35,790 nucleotides of DNA from CAYVFC01 sp964450715 (lineage in GTDB: Bacteria > Myxococcota_A > Polyangia > Polyangiales > JAFGIB01). Positions 17,884 to 25,883 of the stretch are shown here, one piece after another. The notes under the pieces are model-generated. The model was not told the DNA's origin and ran no database searches. It worked only from the letters and a program-made list of their open reading frames with translations. The stretch spans positions 1 through 35,790 of the forward strand of contig CAYVFC010000082.1 of the NCBI GenBank assembly GCA_964450715.1. Direction: 5' to 3'. Position 1 is the stretch's first letter. Every line of letters begins with the position of its first letter. Made by a program: the position numbers and the translations under genes.

Positions 17884-19230
17884 GTGACTCGGTTTTATGG
17901 AAGCATCTGCTGCCTTCTTCAAATCGCCGCTATTTCGGGGTGCAGTGAAACGGCTTCGAAACAGGTAGATCAACAGCCATCGAAATCCGCAAAAACGACG
18001 CCTATTGCGGCGAAAACCCCGGGTCGGCGTCGCGATTCAAGTGACGGTCGACCCATCGCTCGCGCCGAAGAGGCACTCGAACGGAAGATCGAAGAGGTTC
18101 TACGGCCCGAGAAACTCGAGCGGAAGAGCGTAGAGGTTCTAAGGCCCGACGTAAACGCGACTTGCGAACGTTCGAAACCGAGTATCCTCGGTCCTTCCGA
18201 AGCGAGGCGCCTTCGGTTCGTCGGCGTTACCTTCGACGGAAAGGGAGGGTTGGTCGTCTGGGCTAGAAATCTAGGGAACCTTCACTCACGGAAGCTGCAG
18301 GCGGACGGAACGCCGATCGGAGAGGCGCGTACGATCGAGGTCCCCAAAGCGCTGAAGATGATATATCTGGGGAGGGTGGGCAGCCGCTACTTGGTGGTAA
18401 CTCATGATCTTTGCGTCGATCAACGATACATGAATAAATGCTACTATCTACGCGCGCTAAATGAAGAAGGCGGGGCGGGCGGGCCAGCTTTCGAGCAGAA
18501 GACCGGAGAGTGGGCCGAATCTTTTATCGAACCAACGGAGGATGGCATCGTCGTTCTTCGTGGTCACGTGTACCGCCCGCCGGTATTCGAGCGTTACAGG
18601 ATACAGACGGATGGCAGTATCGAGAGAGAAGTGGTCAATGACGAGCTGGTTTCTGGCAAGAGGGACAAAGGGGGCGCTTTCCCGGAGGCGAGAGCCTTGG
18701 CCGTCGGTCACGGGCGAGCAGCCGCGCTATTGGAAAGAACCGATTCCTCTCTACGACACAGATACTACCTAGCTTTCGCCGACGGAAAACTTTCGCGGCT
18801 TCAGCACGCGTTTCCGGAGGAAACCGAGATACGGGGTTTCAGCTTTCTCGACAGAGAGCGTTTGCGTTTGGTCTATAGCGGCCGCGACAACCGCAAAAGA
18901 AGAATCCTTGAGATCAACCGAGATGGTTCTCTCGAATCCAAGCCACTCGAATTAACACCCGATATGTCGATGCCCCCGCCGGACACTCTCAAAGCCAGAC
19001 TCACCCGCGAGCCCGCTACCGATCCGCACAAGTCGAATCTATATCGAAATCGGTTCGAATGGTACGATAGCGCCGGTAGACTCACCGGAAAGTCGATCGA
19101 TCTAGGATCGAGCCCTGCGGGAAATCTATCCGGAGAAGGCATTCGATACATCTATGTTAGCGTTACCCGGTTATTCCGACCCCAAAAAGTGCTATACGAG
19201 TTGATTACCTGCAAGCCGGTTGGTCTATAG
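17884..19230 (+). CDS. Lipoprotein of unknown function
   Basis: 448 residues from the GTG at 17884, which has GGGGAG just upstream. The frame is open for 450 bases further 5', but that part lies opposite the copy B gene and has no signal peptide. The N-terminus VTRFYGSICCLLQIAAISGC ends in a lipobox (Cys20). A Lys/Thr/Arg-rich linker holds a short internal duplication around LERKIEEVLRPEK and LERKSVEVLRPD (about residues 66-90). The rest is beta-rich and may be a propeller (GRVGSRYLVVTHDLC), with few cysteines. The base composition looks less GC-rich than that of the neighbouring T6SS genes. It is divergent from copy B with a 190-base gap. Not recognised. Confidence 0.8.
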   Translation: MTRFYGSICCLLQIAAISGCSETASKQVDQQPSKSAKTTPIAAKTPGRRRDSSDGRPIARAEEALERKIEEVLRPEKLERKSVEVLRPDVNATCERSKPSILGPSEARRLRFVGVTFDGKGGLVVWARNLGNLHSRKLQADGTPIGEARTIEVPKALKMIYLGRVGSRYLVVTHDLCVDQRYMNKCYYLRALNEEGGAGGPAFEQKTGEWAESFIEPTEDGIVVLRGHVYRPPVFERYRIQTDGSIEREVVNDELVSGKRDKGGAFPEARALAVGHGRAAALLERTDSSLRHRYYLAFADGKLSRLQHAFPEETEIRGFSFLDRERLRLVYSGRDNRKRRILEINRDGSLESKPLELTPDMSMPPPDTLKARLTREPATDPHKSNLYRNRFEWYDSAGRLTGKSIDLGSSPAGNLSGEGIRYIYVSVTRLFRPQKVLYELITCKPVGL

Positions 19231-19327
19231 TGAAGGATCGGAGAAGAGAAGACGGGGAGAAGCGGATGGTCCTCCCGGATCGTTTTCCGTTTAGCTACCC
19301 GACCTGCCGAATCGACCCACCCGTCCG

Positions 19328-21250
19328 TTACGGGAGCGGCGAGTAGGAGTTGGGAACCGCGGGAGACCCCAGGTCGAACTCAAAGTAGGCGCCGTAGTCC
19401 GGATCGTCTCCGTTGGCAAATGAGGTGTCGGGAACGCCCGCGAAGGTCCATTCCTCTCCCACCATTTCGTTTACCATGCACATGTGCACCTTGACCGTGG
19501 TCGGGTTACCGATGTCGGCCAACGGAATTCGCACCTCGATGTATTCCATATACTGGTAGACATCGCCCGCGAAATCCCATCCCGCGTCAATCCAGTTACT
19601 GGCGTCGTACACCTCGCCGTTCGTATAGGTGTTGTCCGCTTTCCAGCGGAAGTGATAACCGGCCTCAAAGGGCAGCAGGGGTTGCTGGGAACCATACGGC
19701 ACTCCGTCGGTAGTGCCCGGTCCGCCTGGTAAGATGCCATCCAGGTAGATCAGCAGGAACTTGCCCGGGTGCATCTCGCCGACTGCCATTCCATCCATCC
19801 CGAAGTAAAGATTCGTTTCGTCCCAGGATATATACCCCGTATACCCGGCCGAGACGGTTGAGGTCGTGGTGAAGACGTCGGCGGCGGCGAAATCATTGGT
19901 GCCGTCGATCACGATGGTGTGGGAATACGGCAACTCGAAGGTAGCGGTGACGTTGCGCGGAGCGGTCATGGTGACCTGGCAGCCGCCGGCTCCGTTGCAG
20001 TCGCCGCTCCAGCCGGTGAAGCGCGAGGAGCCGATCGGGGTCTGGTTCAGGGTAACGACGGTACCGTAGTCGTAGGTCTGGTTGCAGTCGCTCCCGCAGT
20101 CTATGCCGGTGGCGGTAACGGTACCATCGCCGTCGCCGGATTTGCCGACGTCGAGCTGGAAGCTCTTGAGAGTGAAGGTCGCAGTCACCGCGTGGGAGGT
20201 GCTCATGGTCAGCGAACAGTCGCTGGTGCCATCGCAGTCGTCCGACCAACCGGTGAAGATGGAAGAGGCATCGGGAACCGCGGTCAGTGTAACCGGTGTA
20301 TCCGGATCAAACGTTTCGTCGCAGTCGATGCCGCAGTCGATGCCCGCGACGTTGACGGAGGTGACGGTTCCGGTCCCGTTTCCCGCCTTGTGCACGGCAA
20401 GCGAGAACGCTTGCAAAGAGAGGTTGGCCGTCACGTTGCGCGCGGTATCCATGGTCACGACGCAATCGCTGGTGCCGTCGCAGTCGCCGGACCAGCCGTC
20501 GAAGATAGAGGTCGGGCTGGGTGTGATGGAGAGAGTGACCTTGGTATCGATTTCGAAGAGCGCGTCGCAATCGATGCCGCAATCAATGCCCTCCGGCTCG
20601 GAGGTAATGGTTCCCAAACCCGCGCCGGATTTCGTGATCGAAAGTTGATATGTCTTGACGGCGAAGGTGGCGGTCACCGAGCGGGTGCCGTCCATGATGA
20701 GCGTACAGCTTCCCGTTCCCGTGCAGTCGCCGCCCCAACCCGTGAACTCGGATGAACCGTCGGGGGTCGCGGTCAGGGTGACCGATTCGCCGTCGGCGAA
20801 GTCCTGCACGCAGGTCGCCCCGCAATCGATCCCCTCGGGTTCAGAGGTAACCGTGCCATTGCCGGCGCCGTCGGAAACGACCGAAAGCGGAAACAGGACC
20901 GGCGCCTGCTCGCCGTCGGCTGCGTCCTCACCGGGCGCACCGTCCATCCCACCGGTATCGGGCCTCTCGGCATCGCCGCTGTCCCGACCGCCGTCGTTCA
21001 ACGGGCCGGAATCGACGGCTTCGCCCGCGTCGAACCATGGACCGGCGTCTGCGGTGGTGATACCCCCGCCATCGCTTTCCGAACCGCCGCTTCCGCCGGT
21101 ACCGCCGGTACCGCCGCTCGAAACGCCGGCCGCATCGGCTTCGCCTTCGAGCTCGCTTCCGCGCTGCAACCGGTCGGTGTCGTGCGTGCAAACCGGTAAG
21201 GCGACGGATGCGAGTAGAAACAGTGCAGCGGCTCGGATCCGGTTTGGCAT
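19328..21250 (-). CDS. Lipoprotein with four Cys-paired InlB-type repeats and a CBM9-like domain
   Basis: 640 residues from the ATG at 21250 (GGTGGAG 6 bases upstream; a GTG at 21262 is the alternative). Signal peptide with lipobox LPVC (Cys21), then a Gly/Asp/Ala linker to ~120. Residues ~121-437 hold four repeats of about 78 residues of the divergent InlB B-repeat (Flg_new_2) type: GxGTVTS, GIDCG, FTGWSGDC, VTATF. Each repeat has four cysteines (DCGxxC and GDCxGTxxC), which would allow two disulfides. Residues ~445-640 resemble a CBM9/DOMON-like carbohydrate-binding domain (YISWDETNLYFGMD, VRIPLADIG). It probably acts as a cell-surface stalk with a sugar- or envelope-binding head. It follows its PEGA partner by 15 bases, so the two form one operon. 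Confidence 0.9.
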   Translation of the reverse strand: MPNRIRAAALFLLASVALPVCTHDTDRLQRGSELEGEADAAGVSSGGTGGTGGSGGSESDGGGITTADAGPWFDAGEAVDSGPLNDGGRDSGDAERPDTGGMDGAPGEDAADGEQAPVLFPLSVVSDGAGNGTVTSEPEGIDCGATCVQDFADGESVTLTATPDGSSEFTGWGGDCTGTGSCTLIMDGTRSVTATFAVKTYQLSITKSGAGLGTITSEPEGIDCGIDCDALFEIDTKVTLSITPSPTSIFDGWSGDCDGTSDCVVTMDTARNVTANLSLQAFSLAVHKAGNGTGTVTSVNVAGIDCGIDCDETFDPDTPVTLTAVPDASSIFTGWSDDCDGTSDCSLTMSTSHAVTATFTLKSFQLDVGKSGDGDGTVTATGIDCGSDCNQTYDYGTVVTLNQTPIGSSRFTGWSGDCNGAGGCQVTMTAPRNVTATFELPYSHTIVIDGTNDFAAADVFTTTSTVSAGYTGYISWDETNLYFGMDGMAVGEMHPGKFLLIYLDGILPGGPGTTDGVPYGSQQPLLPFEAGYHFRWKADNTYTNGEVYDASNWIDAGWDFAGDVYQYMEYIEVRIPLADIGNPTTVKVHMCMVNEMVGEEWTFAGVPDTSFANGDDPDYGAYFEFDLGSPAVPNSYSPLP

Positions 21251-21265
21251 GGCGTGCTCCACCGT

Positions 21266-22282
21266 CTAGAAACTCCCCCGTAATTGCAGATAGCCCGCGC
21301 CGACCTCGGCTGAGACGCCGCTGGTGGTCCCGCCTTCGCTAGACGGCGCTTCGACGAAAAACAGAACCACGGCAGCAACCGCCGAAGCCGTGGATAGACC
21401 GATAAAGACATTGCCGAGGGTATCGGCGGTGTGGATACCGCTGATTTCATCGTCGGTACAAACAGGCGAGCAGCTTTCCTCGGCTTCGTCGTAGCGTGCG
21501 TCCGCGTCGAGCCAGAAGAAGACGGCCGCGCCGCCGAACGCGACGGCTCCACCCGCGGCGACCCAGGTCCAGAGACGTCCCGCACCGAGAGCGTCCTTTT
21601 CGCTCGAGTCGGTGTTCAAGACAGCGCCTTTGCTGTTCGAAAGCGCGTCGTCGGCGGGATGCTCACCCCTATCCGAAAGAGGGGTGGATCCGGCCGCGGG
21701 GGCAAGGTCGATACGGAGCGTTTCTTCGGTTCCGGCCGACGCCTCGATGCGGCGCTTCTCGGTCGCATACCCTTCGAGGTAGGCGACGATCTCGTGCGGC
21801 CCGTCGTCCAGAAGAAGCACGCCTTCGCGGATCTCGGCCCGGTTTCCGTCCACGGTAAGGGAGGCGTCGGCGGGTTCGATTTCGATCCGGTAGCGAGCGA
21901 CGTAGCGATATGCGCTTCGAAGCCATCCGTCGATCTGCGTACGCTGCTCTTCGGTCAGCGGTCGCCGCTGGTCCTTCAGCGACGCTTCCAGGGCGTGAAT
22001 CGCCCTCACGTACTCGCGCGCCTCGAACGAAGCCATACCGATACCGCGCAGCGTGCGGGCATTGGGATTGATGGCGTGCGCCCGTTCGAATAGGACGCGG
22101 GCTTCATCCCAGCGGCGGGCCTTGTACTCGTTCAGCGCCTCGCTGATGAGTCTCTTGTAGGAGGCGTTGTCGGAGACCTCGCCCTGCGCCGCCGCGTCTG
22201 CCGCCGGCAAGCCGGCGATCCCGACCAGGGTGACGGTGAACGCGCCCAGGAAACCGCAAATTTTCGGGGACGACTTCCGCAT
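21266..22282 (-). CDS. TPR-PEGA membrane protein (second copy)
   Basis: 338 residues from the ATG at 22282, chosen because the signal peptide (MRKSSPKICGFLGAF...) starts there; the ribosome site is weak and the frame is open 51 codons further. After the signal (~1-34) come TPR-type helices (YKARRWDEARVLFERAHAIN, ~45-115), a PEGA domain (~135-200; VDGNRAEIREGVLLLDDGPH) and two hydrophobic segments near 240-262 and 290-312. It is paralogous to the gene at 9962-11236; the stretch around ARTLRGIGMASFEA is almost shared. It precedes a Cys-containing lipoprotein gene by 15 bases, exactly the plan of the first operon, so the two proteins probably form an envelope complex. Confidence 0.9.
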   Translation of the reverse strand: MRKSSPKICGFLGAFTVTLVGIAGLPAADAAAQGEVSDNASYKRLISEALNEYKARRWDEARVLFERAHAINPNARTLRGIGMASFEAREYVRAIHALEASLKDQRRPLTEEQRTQIDGWLRSAYRYVARYRIEIEPADASLTVDGNRAEIREGVLLLDDGPHEIVAYLEGYATEKRRIEASAGTEETLRIDLAPAAGSTPLSDRGEHPADDALSNSKGAVLNTDSSEKDALGAGRLWTWVAAGGAVAFGGAAVFFWLDADARYDEAEESCSPVCTDDEISGIHTADTLGNVFIGLSTASAVAAVVLFFVEAPSSEGGTTSGVSAEVGAGYLQLRGSF

Positions 22283-22518
22283 GGCTCGCGCCTGGCTCCG
22301 AGTCGAAGGGCTCCTGATCTCGAGTTTCAGGGTACCAGAAGAGCTCTGTGGCTGTCTCGCCAGCTGTTCGGGAGCGGCTGACCATCGCGGGCTGCCGGCG
22401 CTCTCCGACCTCGAACAGCAGGGAAACGCACGCACGAGAATGGCGGAGCGGGCGGGCTGGCGTATCGCCCGGGCTTTGGTTATGGTTGGCGCGATCTATG
22501 GAAGCCGGGAGGCGAAAG

Positions 22519-23247
22519 ATGCTCAGCCTTGGGAACCAACGGCCGTGTACGGCGTTTGTCCTCGCGTTCGGTCTCGCGCTTCCGGCCTTGGCCGCTTGCA
22601 GCGACGACGTGGTCTGCGGCGGAAACCACGTCGTTACCGGGGGCGAAGATCTCGAGGCGGTACAGAGGTGCACGGTGATCGAGGGCGACCTGGATATCGC
22701 TGGAAGCTCCCTGGCCGAGCTCGGGGCGCTATCCAATCTACGCGAGGTGAACGGGTGCCTGCGGGTGACGGGCAACGACGGCCTGCTGGGCCTGCAGGGT
22801 CTGAACGGCGTGCAGACCGTCGGAGGCTGCATCGAGATCGCCCACAACGATCGGTTGCTCGAGATCAATGCCCTGAGCAACCTGACGGAGATCAGCGGCG
22901 ATACCCGCGTCTCCTTCAACGGGTCGCTCGCCGACGTACAGGGATTGATCAACGTCGTCACCATCGACGGGGATCTGGCCCTCATGCAGAACGCCTCGCT
23001 GGGGACGGTGGACGGCCTGGGCAGCCTCGAGGAGGTCAAGGGAGCGCTGACCATTTCCGACAACGGCGCGCTCCGCAACCTGAACGGCCTGGGCTCGCTG
23101 CAGAAGCTCGGCGGCTCGCTGCGGGTCGAGCGCAACCGATCGCTCGCGACCTGCAGGGCGCAATCGCTGCGGGACGGATTGCTGGCGGGCGATTTCAAGC
23201 AGGACGCGATCATCGATGGCAATGACGACAGCGGCAGCTGCGAGTAG
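22519..23247 (+). CDS. Receptor-L-domain lipoprotein A
   Basis: 242 residues from the ATG at 22519, which has GGGAGG six bases upstream. The open frame begins further left but the signal peptide begins here, with lipobox LAAC (Cys27). After a short Cys pair (VVCGG, VQRC) the protein consists of beta-helix turns of the receptor L-domain/LRR-like type: GDLDIAGSS, GLQGLNGVQTVGG, NLTEISGDTRV, GLGSLQKLGGSLRV. Such domains are frequent in myxobacterial surface lipoproteins and probably bind ligands. It ends with ATCRAQSLRDGL, matched in the next gene by PTCEASELADGV. The next gene begins 3 bases after the stop, so they are cotranscribed paralogues. Confidence 0.88.
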   Translation: MLSLGNQRPCTAFVLAFGLALPALAACSDDVVCGGNHVVTGGEDLEAVQRCTVIEGDLDIAGSSLAELGALSNLREVNGCLRVTGNDGLLGLQGLNGVQTVGGCIEIAHNDRLLEINALSNLTEISGDTRVSFNGSLADVQGLINVVTIDGDLALMQNASLGTVDGLGSLEEVKGALTISDNGALRNLNGLGSLQKLGGSLRVERNRSLATCRAQSLRDGLLAGDFKQDAIIDGNDDSGSCE

Positions 23248-23250
23248 ACG

Positions 23251-24090
23251 ATGGGCGGTCTTATGATGCGAATTTCGTGGGCTTTGTTGATCACCGCGGC
23301 GGTCGCGCTCGCGGCGTGCGGCGACGACGATTCGTCCGGCGTTCCCTGCGTGGCGGACGGCTTCTGCCAGCTGGTCTGCGCGAACGACCCGGACTGCAAG
23401 CAGGAGCCGGGCGGCGGCGGCGACGGAAGCTCCAGCGGGGTTTCGGGAAGGGGTCCGGGCGGGCTGCGGGATCTCGACGACGCAGGCGGTCCCGATCCGG
23501 CCTGCCCGCAAGGCGTGGTCGGCGGCGACGTACGGATCACCGGCGAAGGGGACGTGGACCGCATCGCCGGGTGCATCTCCATCTCCGGCAACCTGGTGAT
23601 CGATAGCGCGTCGGTCGCGGACCTGAGCGCGCTCGACGGGCTAGAGTCGATCGGCGGCTCGCTGGTCATTCGCGAGAGCTCGCAGCTGGCGAGCCTGGCC
23701 GGGCTGCAATCTTTAACCCGCATCGGCGGCGATCTGATCGTGGACTACAACGGGCAGCTGGCCGACCTCAGCGCGCTCGGCCTTCTGGCGGCCATCGGCG
23801 GAGACCTGCGGATACGGGCCAACCAGGCGCTAGCGTCGCTGGAGGGTCTGGGCAGGCTGCGAGAGGTGGGCGGAAGCCTCTATCTCCGGGCCAACAAGAG
23901 CCTGGCCTCGGCAGCAGGGTTGAGCGGGCTACTGATCGTACAGGGCAATGTGCGTATCGGTCAGAACGGCGCGCTTCCGACCTGCGAGGCCTCGGAGCTC
24001 GCGGACGGCGTACACGGGCCGCAGAGCCGGCTGGTCTGCGAGAACCTGAAGGACGACTGCGGCCAGGGGGAGTGTCCCTCGGTCTGGTAA
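23251..24090 (+). CDS. Receptor-L-domain lipoprotein B
   Basis: 279 residues from the ATG at 23251; ATGs at 23263 and 23266 are alternatives, and no site has a strong ribosome motif, which fits coupling to the gene ending 3 bases before. Signal peptide with lipobox LAAC (Cys23), a Cys-rich segment (PCVADGFCQLVC, DPDC), a Gly/Ser linker, then L-domain beta-helix turns (LDGLESIGGSLVI, LTRIGGDLIV, LGRLREVGGSLYL) and a closing CEASEL motif and Cys pair. Same role as copy A: an outer-membrane or periplasmic ligand-binding lipoprotein. Confidence 0.87.
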   Translation: MGGLMMRISWALLITAAVALAACGDDDSSGVPCVADGFCQLVCANDPDCKQEPGGGGDGSSSGVSGRGPGGLRDLDDAGGPDPACPQGVVGGDVRITGEGDVDRIAGCISISGNLVIDSASVADLSALDGLESIGGSLVIRESSQLASLAGLQSLTRIGGDLIVDYNGQLADLSALGLLAAIGGDLRIRANQALASLEGLGRLREVGGSLYLRANKSLASAAGLSGLLIVQGNVRIGQNGALPTCEASELADGVHGPQSRLVCENLKDDCGQGECPSVW

Positions 24091-24254
24091 GGAAGACGAC
24101 TCCGCAGAAACGGGGATACCGACAACAGAAGCGACTGTAATCGTGTGGACCGTGCTCAGCGCCGGATGCGATGCCATTGTCGGTATTGAAGGCGGCCGCG
24201 TGATAGAGGGCAACCGCGGTCTCCGCCGGATCAACAGCGGATAAGGAGAGCGCG

Positions 24255-25865
24255 TTGAGCAGAACCAAGAGAAAGTCGAGGCGTCCCGACGATTCCGCGA
24301 TCGCGCCTGAGAGCGGCGGCGGGCAGGCGCGACTCGATAGATTCCTGGTCTACCTCGCCGTATGCGCGTGTGGCGCCGCCATCATGATCCTCGAGCTGCT
24401 CGGCTCCCGCGTCTTGAGCCCGGTATTCGGGGCGAGTCTCTTCGTCTGGTCCTCGATCATTTCGGTAACGCTCCTATCCCTGGCGGTGGGGTACTACGCC
24501 GGCGGCCGAGTCGCCGATCGCAAGGACACCTATCTGCTCTTCGCAGCGCTGTCCTGGACCGCGATAGCGGTGGCGGCCATCCCCTTGCTGGCGCGCATGG
24601 TCCTGCCCATGACCGACTCGATGGGGATACGTGCGGGGTCGCTTGCGGCCGCGCTCCTGCTGTTCGGGATCCCCCTCGCCTTGCTGGCGGCCGCGAGCCC
24701 GATCGCCATCAAGATCATCGCGACCGGTTTCGAAACCGTGGGAGCTGTCGCCGGCGTTGTCTCGGCTGTGGGCACCCTGGGCGCGGTCTCCGCAACCCTG
24801 CTCACCGGCTTTCTCCTGCTCCCGATGTTCGGCGCACGAGCGCTGCTCTCCGGTCTCAGCCTGGGTCTCGGGCTGATCGCCACGCTCATCGCCATCTATA
24901 CCCGGACTTCGAAGGCGGTAACGGCGCGGCACTATCTCGCGCTGTGGCTGGTCGTGGCCTTGCTCGTGGCTCTCACCCATATCGTTTCGCGCCCGGGCCA
25001 TCGCTTCAAGGCGCTTTTCAGCCGGACTACGCTCGACGGAATGGTACAGGTCGTCGAGGAGCCCGACCGCGGTCTTCGCTGGATGCTCGTCGATGGATCG
25101 GCGATCAGCGTGCAGAGGACGACGTCGGGGAAAACCATCCTACCGTACCTGGCGATATTTGAATCTATTATTCACTTCAGGCCAGGAGGGAATCGGGCTC
25201 TGGTGGTCGGGCTCGGAAGCGGCCATCTCGTCGGTCGGCTTTCCGCGCGGGGGATCGCGGTCGACGCTATCGAGATCAATAGGGACGTCGTACGAGCGGC
25301 ACGAGAGCATTTCTCCCTGATTCCGCCGGGCAGGATATTGGTCGGAGACGCTCGGCGGGAGCTTCGCGAGCTCGGCGGCGCCGGTGAGTCCTACGATTTC
25401 ATCCTGCACGATTGTTTCACGGGCGGAACCATGCCCGTTCACCTGCTCACTCGCGAGGCGTTGGAGGAGGCGGCCGCGCTTCTCGGTCCCAAAGGCGTAT
25501 TGGCTCTGAACTTCTTTGGAGAGACGGGAGGCGAATCGGTGGCCCGGGTGGGAAGCACCCTGCGATCGGTCTTTCCGTTTATAAGGCTCTTTCTACCCGC
25601 ACGCGGCCAGGAGTTGATCGACCACGTCTTCGTAGCGTCAAGGAGCGAGCTTGCCTTCCCCGAAAAGCAAGGGGGCGCCGGCGCATCACCGGAGCTCGTG
25701 CGCGCGGCCTATCATCTGCGGGGACTCGAGAGCTCCATGGATGTCGACCGAGGAGCCGTGGTTACCGACGATCGGAATCCGCTGGAGCTGGTACAGGCAA
25801 CCAGCGCCGAACGCTATCGAAAGAAGATCATCGACCGTTTCGGACTGGCGCTCTTCATCGAGTAA
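24255..25865 (+). CDS. Membrane-fused spermidine-synthase-like protein
   Basis: 536 residues from the TTG at 24255, supported by AAGGAG six bases upstream; no ATG fits better. About seven membrane helices fill residues ~30-245. Residues ~250-500 are a spermidine-synthase-fold methyltransferase-like domain: VVGLGSG (~317) for the nucleotide, DAIEIN as the acidic end of the second strand, VGDARRELREL, and LHDCFTGGTMPVHLLT, the form usual in fused membrane spermidine synthases. It ends with VTDDRNPLEL. In this family the natural reaction is often not proven; an aminopropyl transfer would need decarboxylated S-adenosylmethionine. I see no S-adenosylmethionine decarboxylase gene in the window. It is convergent with vgrG, 18 bases apart. 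Confidence 0.88.
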   Translation: MSRTKRKSRRPDDSAIAPESGGGQARLDRFLVYLAVCACGAAIMILELLGSRVLSPVFGASLFVWSSIISVTLLSLAVGYYAGGRVADRKDTYLLFAALSWTAIAVAAIPLLARMVLPMTDSMGIRAGSLAAALLLFGIPLALLAAASPIAIKIIATGFETVGAVAGVVSAVGTLGAVSATLLTGFLLLPMFGARALLSGLSLGLGLIATLIAIYTRTSKAVTARHYLALWLVVALLVALTHIVSRPGHRFKALFSRTTLDGMVQVVEEPDRGLRWMLVDGSAISVQRTTSGKTILPYLAIFESIIHFRPGGNRALVVGLGSGHLVGRLSARGIAVDAIEINRDVVRAAREHFSLIPPGRILVGDARRELRELGGAGESYDFILHDCFTGGTMPVHLLTREALEEAAALLGPKGVLALNFFGETGGESVARVGSTLRSVFPFIRLFLPARGQELIDHVFVASRSELAFPEKQGGAGASPELVRAAYHLRGLESSMDVDRGAVVTDDRNPLELVQATSAERYRKKIIDRFGLALFIE

Positions 25866-25883
25866 AAGCCGTTCAACATCCGC

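Noticed and set aside
19231..19327. Terminator between the convergent genes ending at 19230 and 19328
   Set aside because: Only 4-6 base complementary stretches were found, with no U tract.
22283..23723. Long open frame on the minus strand opposite the L-domain lipoprotein genes
   Set aside because: Ser/Pro/Arg-rich translation with no domain; the plus-strand genes there have lipoboxes, ribosome sites and repeats.
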